A stretch of DNA of 64,000 bases, from positions 243,461 through 307,460 of the forward strand of contig NZ_AXAP01000001.1 in the NCBI RefSeq assembly GCF_000472865.1, read 5' to 3'. Under the pieces are notes generated by a model. The model ran no database searches. It was not told the DNA's origin and was given only the letters and a program-made list of their open reading frames with translations. How positions within the stretch are numbered: the first letter of the stretch is position 1; every line of letters starts with the position of its first letter. Position numbers and translations under genes: made by a program. Shown piece after piece: positions 1 to 8,724 of the stretch. This DNA comes from Bradyrhizobium elkanii WSM2783. GTDB taxonomy: Bacteria > Pseudomonadota > Alphaproteobacteria > Rhizobiales > Xanthobacteraceae.

Positions 1-2
1 GC

Positions 3-1196
3 GGCCAGCTATTACAAAAAATCGTAAACGCCGCAGACACTATCTGGCCCGTTGATATCTCTACGCAACGCAACGTCCTCAACATCTTTGTTTCAAAAGG
101 CGACGATGAATTACCACTTGCTGAGTTCGTATCTCTTCTAAGCGATGTGCTTGTGTCGACTAAGTACAACGATGCGGCTATCCCTGCCTTGCACCTGATC
201 GCAGCCGTACTAGCGTCGAACTGGATCGATCAGGCGAACTACTTTGAGCTGATAAAGATGTATGCGCTCCTGGCTGTGGCTGTTGCTTGCTATCAAGCGC
301 GCTGGAAGCGACGGCGGAAAAGAGACGGGCAGTTCATCGAAGAGATAACTATCAATCTGAAGTCTCATATTCATTGCTTTGTGCAAGCTGTGAAAATGGA
401 ATACGAACGTGGGCCGCTGATCAACCGTGACATCTTCGGGGAGTTTGCGTACTACCACCCCAGAAGAAAGATGATTTCAGGCATTCTTTCAGCAGCGGTT
501 CTCGATAAGTCAAACGGCTTCGACGAAAAGACAACCGATTTCATCTGGAGCTTTGTTTGTAAAGAGAAGCACTCCGCATTTCTTCTCTGGGAAGGTATCA
601 TTCCGTATTGTCTTGCAGAGTTTTGGGCTCTCTCCAATCTTCAGGGCACAATTGAGCCTCACAGACGTTTGTTCACTTTGACGCGCGACATCTTGCATTC
701 AAATTCGAGCGACCTGACGCAGTTGCATCTTGCAGGGCCGTACTATTCCTTGCGTCAAGTTGTAGAGCACAAATATAGCGATTTTCTTGGGGTGCAGCAC
801 TCGAAGCTCGATGTGGACGATCATCGTCTCCGATCCTGGTTCGCAGAGCCCTTATTCATGCTATTGGCGCGGCGCAACTATAAGTCCCACTGCCAGCTTC
901 TATGGCCTACGTTGACGAGGTTCCTGCACGCCAGGACTCGTTTACCGAATGCAGTTGATTTTGGACCTGCGCGCTGCCAAGACGCTATCGCGGAAGATAG
1001 AGTGTTGGATACGAGCACCCAAAGAACTTGGGAAGACATAGTTGGCGAGGCCGCAAACACGTCGCGTCCATTGATTCCAGACTCGCTCCGCGAGCGACCG
1101 CATTTAGTGCTGCTCTATTGCTTGTTTATTCCCCAGCGGATGGACCGTGATGTAATTCTTTGGCTTGATCGTTGCTTTTGTCGGACTTGGTATTGA
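3..1196 (+). CDS. Hypothetical protein, 5' end outside the window
   Basis: The reading frame is open from the first complete codon at base 3 to the stop at 1196, so the gene starts before the window. A GTG at 147 gives an internal 349-residue product, but the 48 in-frame codons before it contain no stop and read like normal protein. A hydrophobic stretch with Ala/Leu/Val lies shortly after that GTG (around ALLAVAVACYQ) and is followed by a basic cluster (RWKRRRKRD), which could be one membrane segment or a buried helix. The rest is mixed alpha-type sequence rich in Trp and His. I recognise no family. GC content looks lower than in the metabolic part of the window, which agrees with an accessory location next to a restriction-type gene. 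Confidence 0.6.
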   Translation, partial: GQLLQKIVNAADTIWPVDISTQRNVLNIFVSKGDDELPLAEFVSLLSDVLVSTKYNDAAIPALHLIAAVLASNWIDQANYFELIKMYALLAVAVACYQARWKRRRKRDGQFIEEITINLKSHIHCFVQAVKMEYERGPLINRDIFGEFAYYHPRRKMISGILSAAVLDKSNGFDEKTTDFIWSFVCKEKHSAFLLWEGIIPYCLAEFWALSNLQGTIEPHRRLFTLTRDILHSNSSDLTQLHLAGPYYSLRQVVEHKYSDFLGVQHSKLDVDDHRLRSWFAEPLFMLLARRNYKSHCQLLWPTLTRFLHARTRLPNAVDFGPARCQDAIAEDRVLDTSTQRTWEDIVGEAANTSRPLIPDSLRERPHLVLLYCLFIPQRMDRDVILWLDRCFCRTWY

Positions 1197-1328
1197 TCCT
1201 TTCTGGAAGAGAAGGCGGCCCCGAAGTGCTGGCTTCTTTGAGCTCTCGGGCATCCTACCGACCTAACGATTCGTTCTGCAGCGAGACCGGGCGGCGGTAA
1301 GCGCAGCCAACGTGAAGAGAAATGACCA

Positions 1329-2402
1329 ATGACCCCGAACTTCGATGCGATGAACGAGACGGACGTACGCGAAATCATAGTGCGTCCGCTTCTGCACCGA
1401 CTGGGCTACGCACATGGAACGGTTGCCAATATCCGCACCGAGGTCCCGCTACGCTATGACAGAGCCTTCCTGGGGCGGAAGCAGCCGAAGAAAGATCCTC
1501 CCTTGGCTGGTCGAGCAGACTACATCTGCGATGCTACGTCCTATGGGCGCTGGGCCGTAGAAGTTAAAGCGCCTTCGCGGTCGCTGACTCAAGATGATGT
1601 TGAGCAGGCTCACACCTACTGTGCTCACCCAGAGATCAGTGCGACCTACTTCCTACTGACTAACGGGCGGGAGTTTAGGCTGTACGCTACTGGGCAACTG
1701 ACACAGCCCTATTTGAATTGGATGTTCGAGGAAACCGAACAGAGGATTATGAATCTCTTCAATGTCGTGGGTTACGACGCTATCCGAAGGCTCACCGAGA
1801 TAACCCGCCCTGACGTCAATAAGCCCCTTGGGCCTGGCCTTCCTTCCGGAGTAAAAATCGTTGGTGGGGAGGTATTGTACGGCGAGCACTATTCCGACCA
1901 TCCTCTGTTTCAAGCGAACGCGCTGAAGGGATTGGTGGGAGCGGTTACCGGCGGTCAAGTCAAGCGGAACGACGATGGGCGGCTTCTGGCTTCAGTGAGC
2001 GTAAGGAGCCCCTATCAGCAGCTTGCGGCCCTGATCAAGCTCGCTGGGCTCGAAGATTTCAGTTTCTATTGCTCGGACGAGTTCATTTCCAGAAACGTCG
2101 AAAGGCCAACGATCTTTCAGAACGTGGTGAGCGGCGAACTTCCGCCGGGGCAGAAAGCTCAATTGCTGCCTGGGCTGCCGCCGGTTCCCCTCCCCTGGTT
2201 TCAGTTCACCGTATCAACCTACGCGACCGGCTATGTAGCGGCCACATTCGTTGGGGTGCTCGCGTTCGACTACAGATACCAACTCGCGCGCGGTTTTTCA
2301 TCCGGCAACCCGATTCTAGATTCTGCAATCGCGGCAACTCCGTCAACAGCGCGAGTAGAAGGAGAGGGCACGTTCAAGGTGCTCCTCAATCTGCCAGCCT
2401 AA
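1329..2402 (+). CDS. HsdR-N-like (type I restriction R-subunit N-terminal) domain protein
   Basis: The protein has 357 residues. The first 150 residues resemble the N-terminal nuclease domain of type I restriction R subunits: an ETDVREIIVRPLLHRLGY start, then an Asp in GRADYIC followed by VEVKAPSRSL, giving a D-(x)n-ExK PD-(D/E)XK arrangement. That fold cuts DNA in known family members. No helicase/ATPase region follows, and no HsdM or HsdS gene is adjacent, so this is not a complete restriction enzyme. The C-terminal 200 residues are unassigned. Stand-alone HSDR_N proteins are common in accessory regions, sometimes with defence functions, but the role here is unknown. The ATG at 1329 lies downstream of an AGAGA-like purine stretch. 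The gene is read in the same direction as its neighbours. Confidence 0.65.
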   Translation: MTPNFDAMNETDVREIIVRPLLHRLGYAHGTVANIRTEVPLRYDRAFLGRKQPKKDPPLAGRADYICDATSYGRWAVEVKAPSRSLTQDDVEQAHTYCAHPEISATYFLLTNGREFRLYATGQLTQPYLNWMFEETEQRIMNLFNVVGYDAIRRLTEITRPDVNKPLGPGLPSGVKIVGGEVLYGEHYSDHPLFQANALKGLVGAVTGGQVKRNDDGRLLASVSVRSPYQQLAALIKLAGLEDFSFYCSDEFISRNVERPTIFQNVVSGELPPGQKAQLLPGLPPVPLPWFQFTVSTYATGYVAATFVGVLAFDYRYQLARGFSSGNPILDSAIAATPSTARVEGEGTFKVLLNLPA

Positions 2403-2506
2403 CGAAGATGATGTGTATGTAGTCCTCGAGGTGAAGCAATTCATAATGCGAAGCTCAGCGGCGGAAGCGTTTGAATGCTATCTCAGCAGCAGTGATCCAT
2501 GGTTCA

Positions 2507-3199
2507 ATGAAGCAATTCCTCCAGACATTCGTAGGATCACTCGCGGCGAAACTGCTTGCTGGTATAGCCCTCGCGTTTCTGGCGCTGCTTGGCTTTGGTT
2601 CCGACTACTGGGTGGGCCTTTTCATCAGGTGGGCATCTGATCCGCTCGGCCTAAGTCTAAATGCTGCGCGCTTGGTATTCATACTTGCGGGCATTGTGCT
2701 CGTCGCATCGCTCATGTTGCCGACCATCAAGCGAAGACTTTGGCCCGCACCCGTCCATCATGTTGAAAGCGTCAACCTCGCAGCAGGCATGACGCCGCAA
2801 ACCACGGCTCCGGTGTTGCTAATCGCGAACGCTAAGGGCGGTAACGACAAGCTCCAAATAGTTGTCGAGTACAGTTCGTTTCATAGGTCGTTAGGCTGGG
2901 CAGGATGGCTCAAGCCGCGCCAAGTCTTGCTCCAGAACCTGCAAGACGTAATCGAAGGTCAACAAATCCGGGTGCCTGTGGTGACCTGTAACGCAGACGC
3001 CAGCGAAGTCTGGTGGGGCGGCGCTAACGATAGCCCCGGAAACCTAATTCAAAAATCCACCAAGTATCGCGCCAAGCTGAAATTGATTGGAGACGAAAAG
3101 GAAGAGCAGTGTTTCCGATTTTGCCTTCTTAGAACTTCTCTGACTGAAGCACCCTATATCGTTGAAGTTTTCACTGAAGTTGACTTGGATATTGTCTAG
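2507..3199 (+). CDS. Small membrane-anchored hypothetical protein
   Basis: Starting at the ATG at 2507 the protein has about 230 residues; an alternative in-frame ATG lies at 2471. Two hydrophobic segments are visible in the first 80 residues (LLAGIALAFLALLGFG and LVFILAGIVLVASLML), separated by a short loop. They are followed by a basic stop-transfer patch (KRRLW) and a soluble C-terminal part of about 150 residues with alternating polar/hydrophobic sequence that could be a beta-sandwich. I do not recognise a family. It sits about 100 bases after the HsdR-N-like gene on the same strand and may share its transcript. A link between the two functions is only guesswork. Confidence 0.5.
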   Translation: MKQFLQTFVGSLAAKLLAGIALAFLALLGFGSDYWVGLFIRWASDPLGLSLNAARLVFILAGIVLVASLMLPTIKRRLWPAPVHHVESVNLAAGMTPQTTAPVLLIANAKGGNDKLQIVVEYSSFHRSLGWAGWLKPRQVLLQNLQDVIEGQQIRVPVVTCNADASEVWWGGANDSPGNLIQKSTKYRAKLKLIGDEKEEQCFRFCLLRTSLTEAPYIVEVFTEVDLDIV

Positions 3200-3273
3200 T
3201 GACAACCCGCCCATTAATCGGCTCGAACTGAAACGGCATGGGCTCACGAGGAGCTTTGACAAGCTGTATGGCG

Positions 3274-3582
3274 TCAACGCGTTTGCTCGCGCGGGAGGCG
3301 GATCCCCGCGCGTCGGTGATACTCCAATACAAGATCGATCCGTTCCTGTTCGTCCAGCGCAAGCCACTGCTCCGCAGGCGGCTCCGTGAATGGATCATAC
3401 TTACGGATCGCGCCTTCCGCTTGCTCAAGCGGCGATCGGGCGACTTCCCGCGCCTGAGGATCAACTTGGTGCAAGCCGGATGACGGCTTGTCCAGGCCTT
3501 GTGAATTGAGACAGCACTTCTTGAACTTCTTGCCGCTGCCGCAGGGGTCGTTTCGTCCCACACCTTTGTACAAATTGACCAT
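3274..3582 (-). pseudogene. Truncated SEC-C motif protein with damaged zinc motif
   Basis: Read from the ATG at 3582, the product begins with a SEC-C-type motif, VGRNDPCGSGKKFKKCC. The usual motif is GRNDPC-PC-GSGKKYKKCC, so a Pro-Cys dipeptide is missing. A 6-base slip in a CCCTGC repeat would explain the loss of one zinc-ligand cysteine. The rest (LALDEQERIDLVLEYHRRAGIRLP) resembles the conserved tail usually found after SEC-C in short alphaproteobacterial proteins, but it ends after only about 100 residues with an unrelated REQTR and a stop, where relatives usually continue. I read it as a remnant truncated by recombination next to the unrelated gene ending at 3199. In-frame extension upstream to 3639 is possible but lacks support. 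Confidence 0.6.
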
Positions 3583-3915
3583 GGGAGCGCCCAGCGACAG
3601 AACCCGTAACGACAAATTCTCTTTCGAGCGAATAGACAATATGGACTGGCGTCGTCAGCCAAGCAACCCCAGGCAAATTGCGCAGCAGCCACTTGCGTTT
3701 TCGCTCACCGCGTCAGTTTGCTGAGGCCTAGTTCTGTCCAAAGCGAGTCGAAGCTGCATTGGCCATCGGGTCATTTGGGTCGGCGGCTTGCGCCGGCCGG
3801 TTCCCCATCATCTTGAGCCACTCGATGACTTTGATCCGTGGCTCGGCTTGAATGGCAGGGATTCCTTCCCGGCATCGCCGATTTCTTTTGGTTTGCGCGC
3901 TGCTGCGAAAGACGA
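3583..3915. other. Gap with possible gene debris
   Basis: This is about 330 bases between the SEC-C remnant and the small HGG-type gene. A 63-codon minus-strand frame (3728-3919) ends in PNDPMANAASTRFGQN and has a non-random look (IKVIEWLKMMGNRPAQA), so it may be the end of a lost gene. It has no convincing start or ribosome site. Nothing else is recognisable. Confidence 0.3.
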
Positions 3916-4182
3916 TCATTCAATCGCTTGCAGCAACTTCCGCGCTTCACCCAACAACGCGCTAATCCGCCTTCGCTCGGCGATCGCATCTCTGGTGAAC
4001 AGGCCGTGCTTGCGGGCGTTCTGGTTTGCCGTTGGCGCGCCGGATCCCTGTGCGCCGCCGTGCATGCGGCAGCGCTTTTTGCCGTGCACCGCCGGCGAGC
4101 GGCAGGCGCTACTGGTGCGGGTTTTGGCGCCACACCGTGGGCTCGCCAGCATCGGGCCGGTATTTCTGATGTGATCGCTCAT
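3916..4182 (-). CDS. Small phage/island-type protein with HGGAQGSGAP motif, copy 1
   Basis: The protein has 88 residues. It starts MSDHIRNTGPMLASPRCGAK, has several Cys/His positions (CGAKTR, CRSPAVHGKKRCRMHGG) that look like a small metal-binding knuckle, and continues HGGAQGSGAPTANQNARKHGLFTRDAIAERR into a helical tail. I know this pattern from small hypothetical proteins in prophage and island regions of Bradyrhizobium-type genomes; its biochemical role is not known to me. Its ATG overlaps the stop of the preceding gene by four bases (ATGA, 4182-4179), so the two are translationally coupled. A closely similar copy in the same orientation lies at 63464-63730, with about nine in ten bases matching by eye over the core. 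Confidence 0.7.
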   Translation of the reverse strand: MSDHIRNTGPMLASPRCGAKTRTSSACRSPAVHGKKRCRMHGGAQGSGAPTANQNARKHGLFTRDAIAERRRISALLGEARKLLQAIE

Positions 4183-4841
4183 GGCTGTGCGTCCCGCTTG
4201 GCGACAGCGGAATCGCGCCGTCGCTTGGAGCCAGCAGCCTTCGGCGCCTTCCGCGCGGCGGAGGCCCGATTCTTGTCCGAAACGATCACGCTCGCATGCT
4301 GCGTGACGTTGCCGACAATGGCCTTGCCGCCGTCCTCCACCTTCACGTTCTGCACGGTGATGGCGGGCTCGCCATGGCTTCGGTAGCGGCTCAGCGCATC
4401 GATCTGGGCGGGAAACGTGCGGGCGAGCCTGCCCAAGGCGCGCGCGGCGCTGTCGTGCTGGGCGAGGTCGTCAGAGCTGGCGAGGTGATGGGCACATCGC
4501 ATCGCCATCACATGAACCGAAACCATCTGCGCCACCAGCATGGCCTCGACGGAATCTCTTGGGCGAATGCTCTTCACCATCGAAATCATGAAGGAGAGGT
4601 TGACCTCGTCGGCGCTCCCGCCGCTCACGCTGGCCCTGACCAATTGCCGGAGGATGCCATCCATCGCGTCGCGATCGGTTGCCCCCAGCGCGTTCGCCAT
4701 GAGTTGTTCGCCGAGCTCCGGATCGGGATGCTCGATGGAGAATCCCTGCGACGAGAGCCTTATCCGCGGGGCGGCGGCAGCTTTGGTGGGGTCGGTTGCG
4801 GCGATCATGTTTGGCATGGCGAGGCTTGGGGCGGTGTTCAT
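4179..4841 (-). CDS. Conserved hypothetical protein coupled to the HGG-type gene
   Basis: The ATG at 4841 is preceded by AGGGAG with a seven-base spacer, so it is a better start than in-frame codons further upstream (4889). The product is about 220 residues, mainly helical, with a C-terminal part around ITVQNVKVEDGGKAIVGNV and a basic Lys/Arg tail. Proteins with this VTVxxVxVxxGGxAIVGNV signature commonly precede HGG-type genes in Bradyrhizobium-like accessory DNA. A phage-packaging (small-terminase-like) role has been my working guess, but nothing in the sequence proves it. The right-hand copy of the locus keeps only the last 28 or so residues of this gene (63727-63846), so this left copy is the intact one. 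Confidence 0.6.
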   Translation of the reverse strand: MNTAPSLAMPNMIAATDPTKAAAAPRIRLSSQGFSIEHPDPELGEQLMANALGATDRDAMDGILRQLVRASVSGGSADEVNLSFMISMVKSIRPRDSVEAMLVAQMVSVHVMAMRCAHHLASSDDLAQHDSAARALGRLARTFPAQIDALSRYRSHGEPAITVQNVKVEDGGKAIVGNVTQHASVIVSDKNRASAARKAPKAAGSKRRRDSAVAKRDAQP

Positions 4842-5269
4842 GTCGAAACTCCCTGGCATGCGCGCGGCAAGCGGGCGCGGTTCGGCCACGCGCAGTCATG
4901 GTTCACCGCGCGGAGCCGGTGCAATTTCAATTGTGGATGAGGATGCGGGTGAGGATTCTTGGACCGCAGGTCGCAACCGATGCGCCCGCTACTCGCGGAC
5001 CGACGGGCGTTTACAAGATTGCGGAATGATCAAGGAATGCCCCTGATTTGCCCGACGTGTCAAGGTGCTATTCCAGCGCTAGCTGCCGCCTGCATCTTTG
5101 CATGGGGTTGTTTTCGATATTTGAGAGCGCGCACCTTCGAAGGGGAGTTCTCCGACGTCACCCGCAAAGGCACGGTGCGATACGCACGATAGCGGGTATC
5201 GAGTTGCATGGCCGACCTGCATATGAATATTCCCGCGGGGCGCCTAGGAGCATTATACTGCAATCTGAA
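4842..5269. other. Non-coding stretch between accessory edge and repeat
   Basis: This is about 430 bases without a convincing gene. Short frames on both strands lack ribosome sites and recognisable sequence. It carries the upstream side of the minus-strand gene starting at 4841 and therefore probably that gene's promoter, which I cannot place precisely. Confidence 0.35.
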
Positions 5270-5309
5270 TTACATAAGAGTTCGCAGTTTTATTCTGAGT
5301 GGCGCGCCA
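5270..5309 (+). repeat. 40-bp direct repeat, left copy
   Basis: The sequence starts TTACATAAGAGTTCGCAGTT and ends TCTGAGTGGCGCGCCA. It matches 59797-59836 at 38 of 40 positions in the same orientation, and similarity stops abruptly on both sides. The end contains the palindrome GGCGCGCC. It lies 56 bases beyond the 3' end of the efflux gene at 5366. It could be a recombination or attachment scar, or a member of a dispersed repeat family. Confidence 0.75.
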
Positions 5310-5365
5310 TGCTGCGCCTTTCCACGCTGGAGTACGACTTTGTACGATTGCGCCAGTAGGTTCGT

Positions 5366-6340
5366 TCAAAGCTTACGCGCTGCTGATCGCCCGAGACCGT
5401 CTTCCCGATCGAACACCCGCAAAAGGCGCGAGATACCCGACCCGAGCATTGACGTGACCACTGGATTGAGACCGGTGTCGCTGTCGATCTGAACGGTGAC
5501 GGTTCGCCCGACGATCAATTCATCCGCATTGTCATTCACGTCGAGCTTGATCCGGACGGGAATGCGCTGAGCGAGCCTGACCCATGAGAAGGTCGGATTG
5601 ATATTGGCAAGCATGCTCGCACCCGAACTTCGTTCACGATCTTCGATTCCGCGGGCGATGCTATCAACTTTTCCTCTCAGGATCGAACCGCCCATCAACC
5701 TGACATCGGCAGCATCGCCCACATGGATGCGTGCGAGTTTCGTCTCCTCAAAGTAGCCTTCGACGCGCACCGTGTCGGTCTCGATCAAAGCCATGATGCC
5801 TCGACCCGCCGGAAGGTAGGAACCTGGACGCAGATCGAAGTTTGTCACGTGACCATTTACTGGGGCGCGGATCTCAGATCGGGTCAGATTGAGACGTGCG
5901 ACATCCAAATCCGCTAGGGCCTGATTATAGGCAGCCTTGGCCTGAAGATCTGCGGCGCGGACCGTCTCGCGCTGCTGTTGAGAGATGACCCCATCGCTCA
6001 GCTTTTCATAGCGGGTGCGATCGCTCGCGGCTCTCTCAAGGGCGGCTTCCCGGTTTGCCACCACAGCCTCTGCCTGTCGGACCGCCAGACGAAATCGCTC
6101 CGGATCCAATCGAAGTAGGACGTCCCCTTTGCGAACCGCCTGATTATCTTTGATCAGAACTTCCTCGACCAGGCCGGAAACGTCCGGAGCGACGACGACA
6201 ACGTCGGCCCTGACGTGGCCGTCCCGCGTCCAGGGAGCTTCTTCGTAGTGGTCCCACATGCCGATGGCGACCGGTGCCGCAATGGTGAGAACCAACGTGG
6301 TGACAAAGATGCGCGGCAGAATCGAGCCTCTCCCGGTCAT
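5366..6340 (-). CDS. HlyD/EmrA-type membrane fusion protein of an aromatic-acid-like efflux system
   Basis: The likely start is the ATG at 6340, which overlaps the stop of the DUF1656 gene (ATGA). This gives about 324 residues instead of a longer frame that would run through that gene. One N-terminal membrane anchor (FVTTLVLTIAAPVAIGMW) is followed by the biotinyl-lipoyl-like segment (DGHVRADVVVVAPDVSGLV, then IKDNQAVRKGDVLLRLD), a helical hairpin rich in Ala, Arg and Glu, and the second half-motif (RSEIRAPVNGHVTNFDLRPG). This is the periplasmic adaptor design that couples an inner-membrane pump to an outer-membrane channel. With DUF1656 and FUSC it forms an AaeA/AaeX/AaeB-like set, which in relatives exports hydroxylated aromatic acids. 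No outer-membrane factor gene is nearby. The substrate is not shown by the sequence. Confidence 0.88.
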   Translation of the reverse strand: MTGRGSILPRIFVTTLVLTIAAPVAIGMWDHYEEAPWTRDGHVRADVVVVAPDVSGLVEEVLIKDNQAVRKGDVLLRLDPERFRLAVRQAEAVVANREAALERAASDRTRYEKLSDGVISQQQRETVRAADLQAKAAYNQALADLDVARLNLTRSEIRAPVNGHVTNFDLRPGSYLPAGRGIMALIETDTVRVEGYFEETKLARIHVGDAADVRLMGGSILRGKVDSIARGIEDRERSSGASMLANINPTFSWVRLAQRIPVRIKLDVNDNADELIVGRTVTVQIDSDTGLNPVVTSMLGSGISRLLRVFDREDGLGRSAARKL

Positions 6341-6555
6341 GGCAGCAACTTCCCCAAGAAAGTGTAGGATATATCGACGAGGATCGCGAAGATCGCGAAT
6401 TCGAATAGCGCCGGGTGCCACGCGAAGCTCTTGATCCCTGACGAAACGAATCTCTTGAGCACTGCGGATAAAGTGATCCCGAGCCCCAGCGCGAAGACGC
6501 AGGCGACGACAAAGGTCGGCACGAACACACCTGCGATGTTGATCTCTTCGTTCAT
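6337..6555 (-). CDS. DUF1656 (AaeX-like) small membrane protein
   Basis: The protein has 72 residues with two hydrophobic segments (PTFVVACVFALGLGITLSAVL and FEFAIFAILVDISYTFLG) separated by a basic loop and an HPALFEFAIF motif typical of DUF1656. It overlaps the FUSC stop upstream and the membrane fusion start downstream, both by ATGA-type four-base overlaps, so the three genes form one tightly coupled operon read leftward. Family members accompany FUSC-type efflux proteins; their exact role is unclear, possibly assembly or stability of the pump. Length and order match the known family arrangement. Confidence 0.85.
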   Translation of the reverse strand: MNEEINIAGVFVPTFVVACVFALGLGITLSAVLKRFVSSGIKSFAWHPALFEFAIFAILVDISYTFLGKLLP

Positions 6556-8636
6556 TGCGCAACTTCATCAAAAGTTGGAGCTGGCGCATTCGGGAAGAGC
6601 ACGCGACGTAGGCCGACTAATGCGGGCAGCCGTGTTCGTTGGATTGCGGCGTCCGATTTGCAATGCTGGCGCAGCTCCACATCGATCGCCGCGAGCAGCG
6701 CCTGTGCCTCGGTTGGATGAAGCTCGCTGTCCCCCGACGCAAACCGTCGGAAGGCGTGCGACAGCTTAGCGGGGAGATCTCCGAGAGTCGTGCTCCGCTG
6801 GCCGTTAACGCTCACCACGCTCGACTTTAAGTCGAGCAAGTCCAGGCCCATCTGCAGCGCGGCCAGCGAGCGGCCGGCTTCTGCCTCTACATCCGCGCCG
6901 GATAGCGCCAATCTTGGAATGACCAGGCCGAGACGGTCGAGCATCACGCCCACCCACCGCTCTCGGCTCATCGGTCGGCGGGCGCCGGCGAGGATCGCCA
7001 GGTCGACCCATCCGTGCCGGATTAGGCGTCTCGCAGCGTGCTTCGCGGTCACCGAGCGGAATGTGCGGACGGCCAGGAAGGCGGCAATGAGGCCGATGAG
7101 TGAGGCGGCATTGGTGTTGGCGAACGAAGCGAAGTCGGCCGAGAACCTGTTTTGAAGATCAAGCGCCCCGATCAGACCGAGGCCGAGGGCCAACGCTTTG
7201 AGGATGTGGCGCGGATTGGCCTGCAGATAACCGATGATGAGGAACGGCGGAGCCAGCGCGGCTACTAACATTGGAAATCCGTCGATCGCTGGGAAGATCA
7301 GAAACAGGTAGATGGCCGCGATCGGCAGCGACGCCACTGTCCAGATCGTATAGGACATCAGGGTCGGAGCGGGATCGTCGAGGCTGCTGTAGAGCGCTGC
7401 GGCGATCGTGGCTATCTGCACGGCGATGCCACCTTCCGGCCAGGCGGTTGCGATCCAAACGGCGCTGCAGCCAAGCACGGCCGCGAAAAGAGCGACGACG
7501 GACAAGGCAGCGAGCCCCTGGTCACGATGGAGAGTTCTCTTGGCGCGGCGGACTTTCGGGCGAGATGCCGTTGTCGGGTTGGAAGTAACTTGCGATCCAT
7601 GGATGATCGCGGACAGTTCGTGGGTTGCAGCCAGTGCTTCGATTAACGCCGCCGACTTGGCGATCATGCTGGATGCGAGAAGCCTTTCGCATTCGTCTTG
7701 CGCAGCGGGCAGTGCAGCGTCAAATTCCGCGCATCGGCGGAGCAACTCGGTCGCGCTCAGCCGCGAATCAATTGGATCGCGCGCCCATTCGCCGAGTTGC
7801 GAGAGAAGTTGATCCAATTCCGGCGTGCGTCGCTCGCCGAGCGCAGCGAGCCTATCTTCGATCGCCGTTAGCATGGGCAGCACGAGCGCGAGCTTGTCCT
7901 GCAAGGCACGAATCGCCCATAGCTCTGGCTTTGTCGCGGCTGTGTCGTAGCTGAGGTGGGTTGATAGCACTTCGAAGTGGGTGATGTCAGCGGCCAACCG
8001 CCAGCGCGCGGAGTTTCCTTGCGTTGGAGTGTGATCCAGCAAGACATCCGCCGTCCAAGCGAATGCATCACGAACCGCAGCATCGATTGCCTTGGTCAGG
8101 GCGCCTGTGACATCGCTCGGAAACAGCAGCGTATGGACGACTGTTGCACAGCAGATCCCGAGCGCGATTTCCTCGACGCGTGCCAAGGCGACGTCGAAAA
8201 CCAAATCAGGAGCAGCTACGCTTGAGAACGCGACGGTCGTCGCCGTGTATCCCGCCAGCATGAAGGCGTAACTGCGGGGAGTCCGGTCTTGAAGGGAGAC
8301 GTACAGACAGAACGCTGCCCAGCCCGTGATGGCAACGGTCATCAAGGTCGGCTGATCGACCAAGATCGGAACAAGCGCCACGGCGGCGCAGGCGCCGAGC
8401 AGTGTGCCGAGCAGACGGTAAACGGCCCGTGAACGGACCGCGCCGGCGAGTGGTTGGGCAGTAAGATAGACGGTGAGCATTGCCCAGTAGGGTCTCTGTA
8501 GGCCGAGACGAAACGCCAGATAAATTGCGAGCATCGCCGCAATGAACGAATTGGCCGATAGCAGCGCCCACTTGGGGTCGAGGGTACCTGGAAATGCGAT
8601 GTCTCCGAAAATTCGGGACAGAGTGATTCGTGTCAT
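6552..8636 (-). CDS. FUSC-family (AaeB-like) inner-membrane efflux protein
   Basis: The product is about 694 residues from the ATG at 8636 (MTRITLSRIFGDIAFPG); a GTG at 8702 would add 22 basic residues and looks less likely. The N-terminal half has a cluster of membrane segments (WALLSANSFIAAMLAIYLAF, PYWAMLTVYLTAQPLAGAVR) with the fusaric-acid-resistance-type PYWA.LTVY pattern. A soluble central region of about 180 residues follows, then a second membrane cluster (LAALSVVALFAAVLGCSAVW onward) and a cytosolic tail. This duplicated layout is that of FUSC/AaeB pumps that export aromatic acids. The divergent AraC gene begins only 88 bases away and probably controls this operon, perhaps in response to the exported compound. 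Confidence 0.88.
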   Translation of the reverse strand: MTRITLSRIFGDIAFPGTLDPKWALLSANSFIAAMLAIYLAFRLGLQRPYWAMLTVYLTAQPLAGAVRSRAVYRLLGTLLGACAAVALVPILVDQPTLMTVAITGWAAFCLYVSLQDRTPRSYAFMLAGYTATTVAFSSVAAPDLVFDVALARVEEIALGICCATVVHTLLFPSDVTGALTKAIDAAVRDAFAWTADVLLDHTPTQGNSARWRLAADITHFEVLSTHLSYDTAATKPELWAIRALQDKLALVLPMLTAIEDRLAALGERRTPELDQLLSQLGEWARDPIDSRLSATELLRRCAEFDAALPAAQDECERLLASSMIAKSAALIEALAATHELSAIIHGSQVTSNPTTASRPKVRRAKRTLHRDQGLAALSVVALFAAVLGCSAVWIATAWPEGGIAVQIATIAAALYSSLDDPAPTLMSYTIWTVASLPIAAIYLFLIFPAIDGFPMLVAALAPPFLIIGYLQANPRHILKALALGLGLIGALDLQNRFSADFASFANTNAASLIGLIAAFLAVRTFRSVTAKHAARRLIRHGWVDLAILAGARRPMSRERWVGVMLDRLGLVIPRLALSGADVEAEAGRSLAALQMGLDLLDLKSSVVSVNGQRSTTLGDLPAKLSHAFRRFASGDSELHPTEAQALLAAIDVELRQHCKSDAAIQRTRLPALVGLRRVLFPNAPAPTFDEVAQ

Positions 8637-8724
8637 GGTTCTACGCCGGGTCCGTGAAGCACCCGAACGATAGGACTTGCAGCGCGCCAGGAATTTCGCC
8701 ACTTTGCCAAATAATTGCTAAGTT

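Noticed and set aside
4296..4940. A 214-codon plus-strand frame opposite the gene at 4179-4841
   Set aside because: His- and Gly-rich mirror frame; the minus-strand gene has a good ribosome site and conserved features.
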